Source: Oscheius sp. JU75 (lineage: Eukaryota; Nematoda; Chromadorea; Rhabditida; Rhabditidae). From it: a stretch of DNA of 64,000 bases. The notes under the pieces are model-generated. The model was given only the letters and a program-made list of their open reading frames with translations, did no database searches and had not been told where the DNA came from. Shown in pieces: positions 1-10,199 of the stretch; the stretch's first letter is position 1, and every line of letters starts with the position of its first letter. The DNA lies in assembly GCA_037178855.1 (NCBI GenBank), contig JASJZC010000002.1:2356001-2420000 (forward strand). The letters run 5' to 3'. The position numbers and the translations under genes are program-made.

Positions 1-2178
1 AGTCACCCGTGTGCTGAAAACTTGATATGAACAGAAATTTAACTCATAGTCAACCGCTTTGAACAGTTTAGTAATGCCTTACGAGTAATGAATGAGTCAC
101 TTCGGATCCAAGATCAGCAGTCTAGCCTCTGGGCCATGTGTGCCAAGCTCTAGCAGCGTACGTTTGCCAAGCCTAGCAGCGTACGTTTCATAACAGCACA
201 TCGTTTTTTTCGCTCAAATTTTGCAGAATTCAACCACTAAAGCAGAACTTCCGTTTGTGGTAAGCAAAAGAGGAGAACGTAATCTGTCGAAACCAGCATC
301 TTTACCTTAATGAGAAGAGGAACGATGGCCTTGAGCGTCTTCTTGGGCATGCTGGCCGCGTTGAGCTTCTTAAATGCTCTGTAGAGGAAGAGATCAGTCT
401 GAATCTTAATATTGGGATTCGGCTTCTCCATGGCGGCCAGCGTCTCATCCTGCATTTGTTCCAGATTGATCTAAAGTCTTTTTTGTCCCGGAATCTCTAA
501 AAATCTTACAGAGGCATAGATAGAGTCGATGCACTCTGCCAGCGGGTCCCTGAGAAGCGGCTTCTTCTCCTTGAACTTCTCGAAGACGGTCGGCACGCAT
601 CCGATAGCGTGTGGAGCAAATTTGAGCCTCAGGCCGGCGGCTACACCGTTCAGACACTGGGCGGCGAGAGCCTGTACGTTGATGTTGGCGTCCTTCTCGA
701 GGATTCTTCTGAGATTTTCCACGTGCTCGCCGTAGTTGGCCTTCGGTTCCAGCTTCGGGAACTTGACAAGCAGCTCGTGGAAGGCCTAAAAAAAATTTAT
801 TAGAAAAACGTGCTGAAGAAGGACACACCTTTAGAGCATCACGTCGTTCCGTCCACTTTTTCGACTCCAAATTCGTCGCATAGTCCTCTGGAAGCTTGGC
901 TACCACATCGACGGGGTCCAACATGTCGAAAGGATCGACTTCTTTCACCGGGGCTGCTGGGGCAGCCGCAGCTACAGGCGCTTCGTCCTCGGCTGCTTCT
1001 CCTGATGTTGGCCGCTTGGGGCCAGAGGAAGCTGGAGCGGCTCCGAGACCGTCCGGGCCAACCTCGTCCATTACCTTCTGGTAGACCTCTTTGATCTTGC
1101 TCATCTTCGTCTTGTCCTCGATGATATCGGCTAGGAGGGGCTGGAAGGGCTTCTCTCCGACTGCACGCATTGCGGAGCCGAGGGCCGAGCAGGACGCCTC
1201 ACGAACTTCTGGGTCAGATTCACTAGAGTGCTGAAAATTGGATGTTTAGTTTAACGTAGGCATATATCCAGTCCGTGGTCAATTTCGCACTAGTCTTTAT
1301 GACGCATTGAACAGCTTAGAAGCGTTAAGAATCTCGAAAACCCCCATGTCCAGTACTCTAACCACTAGGCCACTAGTGTTAAACTCATAGTTAAGCTCAG
1401 CAGTCTGCTTATGCAAGCATCAGATCGTTTTTCACGCTTAACCTTGTTCAGACAGAGAGTCGAGCATGACTTGGACGCCCGTTTGCAACTTCCGGTGGCC
1501 CATTGTCGATGTTTTTTCAAGCGGGCTCTTTGCAAGAAAGGAGTTATACCTTGATGAGAAGGGGAACGATGGCCTTGAGTGTCTTTTTGGGCATACTGGC
1601 TGCGTTGAGTTTCTTGAATGCTCTGTAGAGGAAGAGATCAGTCTGGATTTTGATATTGGGATTGGGCTTTTCCATTGCAGCCAGCGTCTCGTCCTGCATC
1701 TGTTCCAGATTGATCTGAAGACATTGTTACCACAAAATAAGGTCATAACCCATACCGAGGCATAGATAGAGTCGATGCACTCTGCCAGCGGGTCCCTGAG
1801 AAGCGGCTTCTTCTCCTTGAACTTCTCGAAGACGGTCGGCACGCAGCCGATAGCGTGTGGAGCAAATTTGAGCCTCAGACCGGCGGCTACACCGTTCAGA
1901 CACCTGGCAGCGAGAGCCTGTACGTTGATGTTGGCGTCCTTCTCGAGAATTCGTCGAAGTATTTCCACATGCTCACCATAACCTTTGGCCTTGGGATCCA
2001 GTTTCGGGTGTTTGAGGAGCAGGTCGAGGAAAGCCTGGAAAAAAAAATAGGAAAATAGCCAAAGATAGACACACCTGTAGAGCATCTCGACGTTCCGTCC
2101 ATTTCTTCGACTCCAAATTGGTCTGGTAGTCGGCTGGCAGTTTGGCCAGCACATCGACTGGGTCCTCGTAATCGTCCA
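1..2178 (-). CDS. zyg-9: XMAP215/ZYG-9-like TOG-domain microtubule protein, 5' part, runs off left edge
   Basis: TOG domains bind tubulin dimers; XMAP215/ch-TOG/ZYG-9 proteins use arrays of them to speed microtubule growth at plus ends and centrosomes. Exons (minus): 2178-2075, 2034-1756, 1714-1550, 1230-829, 785-510, 470-306, 13-1. The protein starts MDDYEDPVDVLAKLPADYQ, then a TOG domain with KKWTERRDAL, KDANINVQALA and FKEKKPLLRDPLAE. A Pro/Ala-rich linker (about 1080-930) leads to a second TOG domain almost identical to the first. Both resemble family TOG2 (the KFKEKKP block) more than TOG1. The start is supported by an acceptor (ttttgcag, then cat) three bases before the ATG, read as an SL site. 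The 1231-1549 intron holds a tRNA-like element. The third visible domain boundary begins at base 13. Family call is firm; the exact orthologue is inferred. Confidence 0.85.
138..190. repeat. short tandem repeat, two units
   Basis: Two near-copies of a roughly 24-bp unit around CTAGCAGCGTACGTTT lie in the last intron of the TOG gene (first unit about 141-166, second 167-189). Confidence 0.6.
1318..1388 (-). repeat. tRNA-like (SINE-type) element in TOG-gene intron
   Basis: On the minus strand TGGCCTAGTGGTTAGAG matches a pol III A box, followed by a degenerate B-box-like GGTTTTCGAGATTC. The anticodon region is missing, so it is not a working tRNA. The intron of the second TOG copy (14-305) is only loosely alignable here. 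Confidence 0.4.
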
Positions 2179-2182
2179 TATG

Positions 2183-3116
2183 CTGCAAAACGACAAATAA
2201 TGAGACAAAAAAGGGCGGGATAGAGTGAGAAAGCAGAGGAAGAGAGAAATCGAATGGAAGTATCCGAATTGGTAATAACGTCCCGCCAAAATGGGGACAG
2301 GGCGATATTGCAACGCGTGCACGCAAACGAGTAAAAAGAGGACATTTGGGCTGCTGGTTCAACATTGTCCGGTAGCTTGCCAGCAGCTTTCAGGCATGAA
2401 AAAGCAAAAAAAAGAACTGGGTCCAAAATAAATAGAGGCAAACTTTCTAACGCGTTGAGTCAATCCACGGCGAAAATTTGATGAGAAACAGATGTGACCG
2501 CACGTAAGTTGCGAGCAAGACGACGTAAAAGCTCCTTCACTTTAACATAAAGGTATCCTTTTTGCATTTAGATATGGGCACGACAAGGAAAACACAAGCA
2601 AACATGTGCACATGGAGAAACCGTGCAGAGAAACCGAGAAAAGTAGGATCGAACCGGAACGGAAGCGATAAAATTCAGCATTTGAAATAGCCCGCATATC
2701 AGTATTGGCAACAGCGTACTGTAATAATCAAAATCGTGAACGCGCGGATTCAAACACCCTTTTATAAACAAACACACAAGATACACAGGGATCCGATTAG
2801 GTTTCTTCCCAAAAGTGTCTTTTTTACTTGACAAAGTCATGACCAGAATTACCTAAAACCCATCATAATAAGGTTAATAAATAATTACTTGAAATAAACA
2901 CATATTTGTGGAGCAATAATGATAGCTCAGTTTACTACAGTTTTTATCTTCCCAACCTTTCTGCTGTGCATTTCCGATCAGAAAACAATTCTCCCAGCCA
3001 GATAAGATCATTGGCATGAAAAAGAGTACAAAAGACAGATGGAACAGACGGTCAGGCGGCTGTTTTCACGCCTAGGTCGACGAGATCTTCCCAGCCGATA
3101 AGCTAACTCTTGTCCA
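2183..3116. other. intergenic, no gene seen
   Basis: Spacer between the divergent TOG gene (minus) and the small secreted protein (plus). It should hold both promoters. ORFs here are short and without coding character; no repeat was recognised. Confidence 0.5.
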
Positions 3117-3531
3117 ATGCGTCTCTACTTTCTCTTCTCTCTATTTTTATTGATTCCAGTCATAGACAGCCGCTATAAATACGGTAATTTTGAGAAAGAT
3201 ACAGAAAATAACCTGATTTTAGAAGATTTTAGCGAAGAAAACGTCCTAGGACTGGAAGAACTGCTGTCCGGATTGGACGCGGACACCCAGGATGTGGTAA
3301 AATGACTGGCAGTCATATGAAAATCACAAAAATTAGGTCGTGGAGCTTCTAGAGGCTAAGCAAATCCAGAATCTAGCAGACCAGGACCAAATGATGCGTC
3401 TAATCATGCGGAAACAAAATCCTGCCACTTTGGATCGACTAATCCATCTGTACAAACAGACCAACGCATGTTCTCAGTCATTTTTGGCATTTTTATTTAT
3501 TCCAATTGTCATTTGCTTGTTTGCGTTATAG
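3117..3531 (+). CDS. small secreted or GPI/tail-anchored protein, unknown function
   Basis: Two exons, 3117-3296 and 3337-3531, join in frame to 124 residues. Residues 1-18 (MRLYFLFSLFLLIPVIDS) form a clear signal peptide. The mature part is acidic and Leu/Gln-rich (ENVLGLEELLSGLDADTQDV) and probably helical. The last 17 residues are hydrophobic after ACSQS and end at the stop, as in a GPI-attachment signal or a C-terminal membrane tail. The 40-bp intron has GTAAAA and a ttag acceptor; the frame stays open across it. I do not recognise the family. Nematodes have many short secreted helical proteins (for example DUF148/SXP types), but no diagnostic motif is present. Confidence 0.6.
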
Positions 3532-4380
3532 TTAAGGGAGTAAAGAGAAAATTGTTGTAAAAGGGCGAATAGAGAGACGCCGGTTTGATTGGATTAGCGA
3601 TCGAGTGGGCAATATTTGTCCAAAACCGGGGCTGATTGAGTCTGAACTGACACTCGAAGGCAGAGACAACATATCGTCAACATCTGTCGAATTCTCGCTT
3701 CCTAGCTGACAACTACTGTCTTGTCAAATCTTCTTGAATTGCCAACGTCTTGTCAAGTTTTCGCTTCTAGTCAGGTCCCCATCAAGATGTTCACCTGTGC
3801 TGCTGTCTCCGCGTCTACCTCCACCCAGGTTTTACTCTACCTTTCACAGTAGACACGACAGTCTGACATGCGAACACACCCTTCCATTCTTTCTCTTTTG
3901 CGAACTTTTATTCGGACGTGTGTCTGTAATATGACAGGCAGTCGTGAATCCGCCACAACTGACAGCCTTCGAGAGAAGGTTTCATACTCGGTCTGTCCTG
4001 GTTCCGTAGATGGGACAGACTGTTAGAGCTCGAATCCAGCGCGAAAATTCTATTGAAAAGATGGACAGTTGGACAGATACAGGCAGAAGTTATTTTCTAA
4101 CGGTCTTTCGGAGTCGAGCATCGGGAGCTTTCGGAAGAGACGACAGTTCATCTACCAATGGTTTGAGAATAACTGAAGAGGAACTGAACAAGAACTCGTC
4201 CCGTGGCTCATGATACTGTTGTTTCATAGCTGCAGGCGTAAAGGCCCTGTGTGCTATTCCTGCACTGTGTTGTCGCAGTTTTGGCCTCGCACTCAGTCTG
4301 TGTGTGTCTGTGTTTTAGTTGCAAGTGCTGTGTTGGCGCTCTGTTCTTGTCCCTTATCCCCTGTGCCTTGTCAATGCACT
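3532..4380. other. intergenic, no gene seen
   Basis: Short ORFs only on both strands and no convincing splice-linked coding. The right part is the 3' side of the possible Cys-rich gene. Confidence 0.4.
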
Positions 4381-4790
4381 TTAGTAGGGGAGAGATACTT
4401 CATTTTGCTCGTTATTAAGGTATATTGGAATCGTTGAAGTTGGGGCACACCCTATTTCACAAAAATCTTCCGGTTTAACACAATGGGCCTTAGAAACGCA
4501 TATGCCGCATTTATTCAGAAGCTCTCGCGGTCGACAGATACACCGAGGTAAATAGAAACCTTCCTCACATTGCTAAAAAAAATTTCGTTCTTTGTGAATG
4601 AACGAGCCCACAATGGGATTGTACATGACCTCACAGGTCCTCACTTCTACGCAGTTTAGACAGATCACTTGGTACACAAAAAGCTCCCGGTTTGCGTTGA
4701 TCGGAAGAATCTGGCATTTCCTCTGTGGTGGTCGGAGAGGATCCAGAATAGTCGATGGGAGGATTATATCCAGAAAATAGATATTGCAGG
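4381..4790 (-). CDS. possible small Cys-rich secreted protein (5' end unresolved)
   Basis: Two exons join in frame over a 41-bp intron (donor GTGGGC, acceptor ttttttttag): about 4722-4612 (or further upstream in the same frame to about 4790) and 4572-4381, with a TAA stop at 4383-4381. The 3' exon encodes 63 residues with ten cysteines, including CEEGFYLPRCICRP, NKCGICVSKAHC and EDFCEIGC. The 5' exon adds VICLNCVEVRTCEVMYNP. The spacing recalls TIL/EGF-like disulfide modules, but no exact match is claimed. No good signal peptide start was found; a further 5' exon is likely. The cysteine density and the clean splice are the main support. Confidence 0.4.
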
Positions 4791-4799
4791 CTCTCATCC

Positions 4800-5332
4800 G
4801 AACAAAAAGTCGCAAAAGGATGGCAGTCTACTGTTCGCATTTCGGATTGATGTGTCTACTGTGAAAGGATCGAGAAAGTTCTAAAAATTTGACAAAACAA
4901 TTTTTGCTCGTAAAACAATTAACTATGCGACATTCATTTATGATTGGCTAGCTGATCGGGAAAATTCAAATGGTTATTGACTGTCATCAAAAACACCACT
5001 ATCGAATAAAGTTGTGAATCTTTTGTTTGTAATCTGAATTGAGAACCGCACCGTGTCACTTCTGTATGCCTAACAATCACCACCTCGCACTACAGGTTTT
5101 ATCGCAATCACAGTCTCCTTCAATGCCCTGAACCGCCAGTGAGTACAAAGAACAAGGGACAGTAGTAACGAAAAAGAGGATTCGCTGCCTCTTTAAAAAG
5201 ACCTACAACGAGCCAGTGCTTAGCTATTTTTTGCTAGACGAAAATACGTCACTTGTGCTCCTCTCCCTGAAGAAAGTCACCTGGCCCCGAGATCGATGTT
5301 GATTGATGACCCTCGGGAGTCCAATCCGTCCC
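4800..5332. other. intergenic, no gene seen
   Basis: Likely carries the promoter of the lipocalin-repeat gene, and perhaps the missing 5' exon of the Cys-rich gene. No other feature seen. Confidence 0.35.
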
Positions 5333-8300
5333 ATGCTTCTTCTCTTTTTAACCCATTCAATCGTCTCTATTGTGCTTTCTTGCGAAGTTCAAGTCCCAAT
5401 CCTTGACCTACAGCCCCACCAGGTCGGTATCTTCCTTTTACTGAACAATTACAGAGTTTAGTATGAGGGATCATGGTTTGTTGTTGCCCGAAAGACCTCG
5501 GCCAGCCGGAGCTTTCTCCCGCCAAATGTGACATCTTCTTTGATCCGACTCAGTATAGATGGAGACCACCTGAATATGACCGAGTACCACTCGGTCGACC
5601 TCCAGTGTCGACCACCCTTGTTCGGAGTATGGAAGAAGACCGAGCAGGGCTATTTAATGGAGCTTCGGACAGAAAACGGGCTCTTTTTCAGCAGTTAGTT
5701 GTATGAGAGACAGAGAAACAGAGACAGGAAGATAGATAGACAGAGGCACACCAACTTTAGTGCCAATGAGAGCCATCTACCATGGCTACAGTGGAGAGCA
5801 GAACGAGGAAATGAACCTGGTGGTCTACGGATGCCAGCAACCGGATGCTAAAGGAAACTGTCAATTGGGAGAGGAGCTCGTCATGATCATGAGCAACTCT
5901 CGCCATCCACAGACTCAAGAACTGTTCAAGTCGGCCAAGCTGATCGAGGACTCAGCCTGTGTCGACATTCTCCAGTTCAAAATTCTGGAAACCTATAGTA
6001 AGTCACTCTCTGTCACTACCACTCTCCATTTTCAGCTGCCTGCGGAGATGAGATAGTTGACGAGGACCAGAAGCTAGTCCATGCCTCGATTGACGAAAAC
6101 AACGAGTTTGTCGACGTCGAGTGCAAAGTGGCTAACTTTGCCTTCAAGGAGAACAATGCATCCATATTCTTCGAAGACCTCCGCGTCCTGACGGTCATTG
6201 CCTACATTGACCCTCTACTCTCAGCTGAACAGATAGCCCATATCTCCTGTTCTTACGGTTCACCGACCCATGCTAAGTGCCAATGGCTTCGTCGGAACAC
6301 CTGTTTTGACACGAATTTGACGCAGACTCTTGTGGATGGAAAGCTGTCAGCTAGATCTAATTTCAGTCGTCTGAATGGTTCCATGGCTGAGATGGATTGT
6401 CAGTTGGGAGATACCCAGAGACTAAAAAGGGTGTTCAGGGTCTGGCCAAATTATTTGGGAGAACGGTGATGAGTACATTTCGATGCGATGCGCTCTGGTC
6501 GATGAGGATGGAGGCTGTGATGATTACAGTGGGTGACAGTGACATTGACAGTACATCGCTCAGGAATCTACGTCTGGTCCGACGAGGATCACATGGACCA
6601 GCCCACAATTCACGAGATTCAACGACAGCTACAGGCTCTCTGTGTCGACCCCACTGATTTGGTCTACCTCAACACTTTTCATGAATGCCTGGAGAAGCCA
6701 GCGGAGGACGTCTTCCCCGGAATGTGTACTGGACAACAGGGCTGGATTCCTATCTCTCCGGCAATTTTCCAAGGCGTCTGGTTCGTTCGCTCTCGCCAGA
6801 ATTGACAGATTTTTCAGGTATTTCGCTGCTGATCTCAACGCAGAACCCAAGATCTTTCTCCAGTCAGCTGTCATCACATTGACTCCCAATGAGACAGAGT
6901 AAGTGCCCTCTCTGTCTCAGTATAGTATTGTTCAGCCCCTGGAACCTACACTTGAAGTACTACGCTCAGAAAGAGTCTAACAGTGAATGTGTTGGTCCAG
7001 GAACGGGAGTCGCTCGACTGTCCAATGACAGTACTCTCAATGTAACTATCGAATACAGCTACACTTTGGTTCCGAACCACCGGAATACGCTGAGCTGTGA
7101 GTTCTGTCTCTCCGTCTCTGTCACCTGCCGAACAATTTCCAGTCAAGTACCAAGTCCTCTACGCGGACAACCAACGAGCTGTTCTCTACTGGTGTTACAA
7201 GAAGGCCTCAAACGGAACTTGTATTCAGCACGATGTCAGTGTCATGCTCCGCAGTCGTCATTTCCAGCATCACGACTTGACCATGATCATGCCAGCCCTC
7301 GAGAAGGTTTGCATCGAGAAGGACAGTCTGCGCTGGTTCGATCTCCACTCCCAATGCGGCGCAGAAATCTTCTCCACCTCAAAACTCCGTCGCGATCTCG
7401 TGACTCTCAGTCACGTTGACGTCCTTCATATCCTGACAGATGTCCAGGAGCCGCGTTGCCTGATTCATCAGCAACGAGGGGTCAAGGCTGATTTCTTTGC
7501 GATGGAAAAGGCAGGACCGTGGTTCCTTGTCTCGAGATACGATGAAATGGCTCTGGATACCTATGCCATGGTTGGGCGGATCTTTGCCGCTTCGAATACC
7601 ACAGCTGTTTTGAGACTCTTCCAATCAGCAGCCCTACCCGGAGAGCCTCTTGACTGCTATACTCGGGTCTTCACAATGAGGGAGATTGAGAACGGAACCG
7701 ATTTCCATTACGAGCTCCACTATGAGGCCAGTACTGGCAACTCTACGACCATGGTCTTCCGCTTCCTGTTCTTCAATCGCCACGTGGGGGTAGCCTACTC
7801 GTGTCTAGCTTACAAGGAGGACGGAAGCTGTGATGAGAAGGCCATCTATGTCATCTCGAGGCACGAGAGCATCGATCATTCTGAGCTATCTGTGCTGGAA
7901 ACTGTGGCCAAGAGTGTCTGCATCGAGCCAAGCTTCCTATATCATACGGGAACTCACGGTATGAGAATGAAAGATAGAGATGGTTTTCAGATGACTGCGT
8001 CTACGACTACTCGACTCTTAAGCCACCGGCTTGCAGCAATGTCGAGGAAGTAAATTCTGTTGCTGAATGGACCAGTCATAGTGAGAAGGAGCTCAAGGTA
8101 GTCATTCCTTGGACCCAAAAGACTCTATTTCAGGCTCTCTATGGCTTCGTCGAATACCGCTCCGTCGCCTCATCCAAACTCTTCCCTAATCCCTTCGTTC
8201 TCCAGTTTAATGGTCACAACTTTTATAGGACAATGGAAGGAAATGGTAGCTGTGACAAGGAGGCAATAGATGTTTCGTTCTCGGCCAGGAACCGTCTATT

Positions 8301-9059
8301 GGCAAAACTCAGTACTGGAGAGGTGGCTCTGCTTCATCCGGCAGCATATCCTACGGTTGCAGATGTTTTGATCAAGGTGAACGAGAGTGACAGTGACAGT
8401 GACAGTGACTGTCAGTGTTGATCAGTCAATCTTAGGAAGCCCAGTTGACCGGCCAAATCCCCTGTCTCAACGTTGTCACTTCCCCTGAGAACTCCACTTG
8501 TCCAACCTTCAAAAAGCCCTCATGTCTGGCTCCCGGACCCCTGAAAGTGGCTGAAGAACTCCACGGAGAATGGCTTCTCTACGCTGCTGACCCGACCTAT
8601 GTCATGAATCAACGCTGTGAAGTCAGTCAACTAGAGGACACGGAAAAGCATCTGTTCATCTGTACTTCTGAGAGGTGAGTGACAGTTTGAAAAGCAATTT
8701 AAAAAATGGATTTAGTTGGTTCGGAGAATGCGAGCGCGAGCTCAAGTACTCGATGGAAATCGACGCCTGGGGTGGCTTCAAGATCCAGGATCTGGGCTCC
8801 CCGCTTCGGTTCCCCTCGGAGCTGTTCTCCACAGGCAATATTTCTGTCAGTTACTTGATTTTCCACTCTGATCCACTTATAGGTAACGAATGAGAGAATG
8901 ATAATGCTCCGTGACGGTGATCTGGTCGGAAGGCGGTATAGTCTCTGGGTGAGGAAGGATGTGCAGTTCGAGGGAGAGCTCAGGGCTGAGGTTGAAAAGT
9001 ACTGCATTTGGCCAAGAGACTCTCAAATCAAGACGAGAGATAATGTCTGTTCAGTGTGA
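5333..9059 (+). CDS. secreted multi-domain lipocalin-like protein (about six units, 1065 aa)
   Basis: Fourteen exons keep one frame: 5333-5422, 5462-5693, 5761-5997, 6036-6398, 6439-6528, 6564-6780, 6818-6898, 6921-7096, 7143-7958, 7991-8097, 8134-8376, 8436-8674, 8716-8845, 8883-9059. The signal peptide is MLLLFLTHSIVSIVLS. Lipocalins are eight-stranded barrels that carry small hydrophobic ligands; their first strand has a GxW motif. Here GxW recurs as EGSWFVVAR (about 33), GVWYFAAD (408), GPWFLVSRY (618) and GEWLLYAAD (930), about 200-300 residues apart. A later strand with paired cysteines recurs as YGCQQPDAKGNC, MRCALVDEDGGC, YWCYKKASNGTC and YSCLAYKEDGSC, with a weaker NGSC. Units 2 and 5 lack a clear GxW. 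There is no membrane anchor. AATAAA overlaps the stop (9059-9064). Most lipocalins are single-domain; ligand and role are unknown. Confidence 0.75.
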
Positions 9060-9064
9060 ATAAA

Positions 9065-10199
9065 AAAGTCTTACGGTACTTGTGTCTATCTGTGAAATGA
9101 CTAGTCCAATCAAAACGTTGGCAGTTCCCCGACCACAGTAGATACTTGAAGTTCAAAAAAGTATGCTGAACTGTTGACGTATTCTGTAGATGGTGAGGAA
9201 TCACAATAGACGGCCGAGCATTCAAAAAAATCGAGCTGTGACTGACTACTGGACAATACAGAGACTCATAGTATAGAAAGATCAAGAACATTAAAGGGAC
9301 GGTCCGTACAGTGTTCAGACATGTTTACCAAGGATCACGGAGAGTCAACTACAAAATGAGTACAGTACTGAACTGTATCTCTTCACTGAACCGTTCTCAC
9401 TAGTCAGAGAGTTACGGATGAAAGAGAGAGTGAGGCCCAGAGCAATGAATATGTTGAGGAGCTGCTCTGGGCTCATAACGACATTTGTCACAGAGTCAAG
9501 TACAGCAAAGGAAGAAAACTGGAAACTGAACTTTCCCAGACGTGTTCTCTGTGTGTCACGAATAGAGTCATAGAATACAGTACTCGTGCGACCTCTCTTG
9601 ATTCGTGACTCTCTTTCCTGAACCTGCGTCACCAGTGAGTACATAGGGTAACAGAGTCGCGTACAGTGTGAGTACAGGTCGGTCTAGAATCTTGTTTTGA
9701 ACCATAGAGTGACAGTACAGAGAGAGTCAAGTACAGTAGTCGGAAGGTAAGAGACTGTCACTCCCATGACGTTTCCTTTCGCGGGAAGCACATTCGAGTT
9801 TTCCCTCCAATAACAAAAACTTTTTTAAGTCAATATATTTAATAACAAAAACTTTGCACTTGAAACATAAAGCGATAGTATAAAGCTCGGGAAACATTGG
9901 GGAAATTATTAGGAACCGTTTTCAGTAACGAGGAGGTATGGGATCGCGAGTGGAACCGTAAGAGAAGTGAGATTTTCCTTTAGGAAGGTGATGAGTCAAG
10001 TCCAGTAGACGAAACTCGACAGTCTATTAGATGTACTCTATGAGAGAGAGAGAGTCAGGAGTCACTAGGTCCAGTCGACCTTCTGGAAGGTATTGCATAG
10101 TACAGGACTAGCTGGCCGATATTCTGGAAGCAGGGAACAGTGCAAGACTTGCACTGGATGGAGAGAGTACAGGACCAGTTCAGTAGGCAGTCGCGAGTC
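9065..10199. other. intergenic between convergent lipocalin and P450 genes
   Basis: No gene is supported. A minus-strand ORF at 9345-9644 has no coding character. The stretch holds copy 1 of a direct repeat (9604-9760) and many gagtacag/agtcaag-type simple motifs. Confidence 0.5.
9604..9760 (+). repeat. direct repeat copy 1 (partner 12938-13095)
   Basis: About 155 bp, from CGTGACTCTCTTTCCTGAAC to GTAAGAGACT, match 12938-13095 at roughly 90 percent or better by eye. One copy is downstream of the P450 gene and the other inside its first long intron. No terminal inverted repeats or target duplication noticed. Confidence 0.8.
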
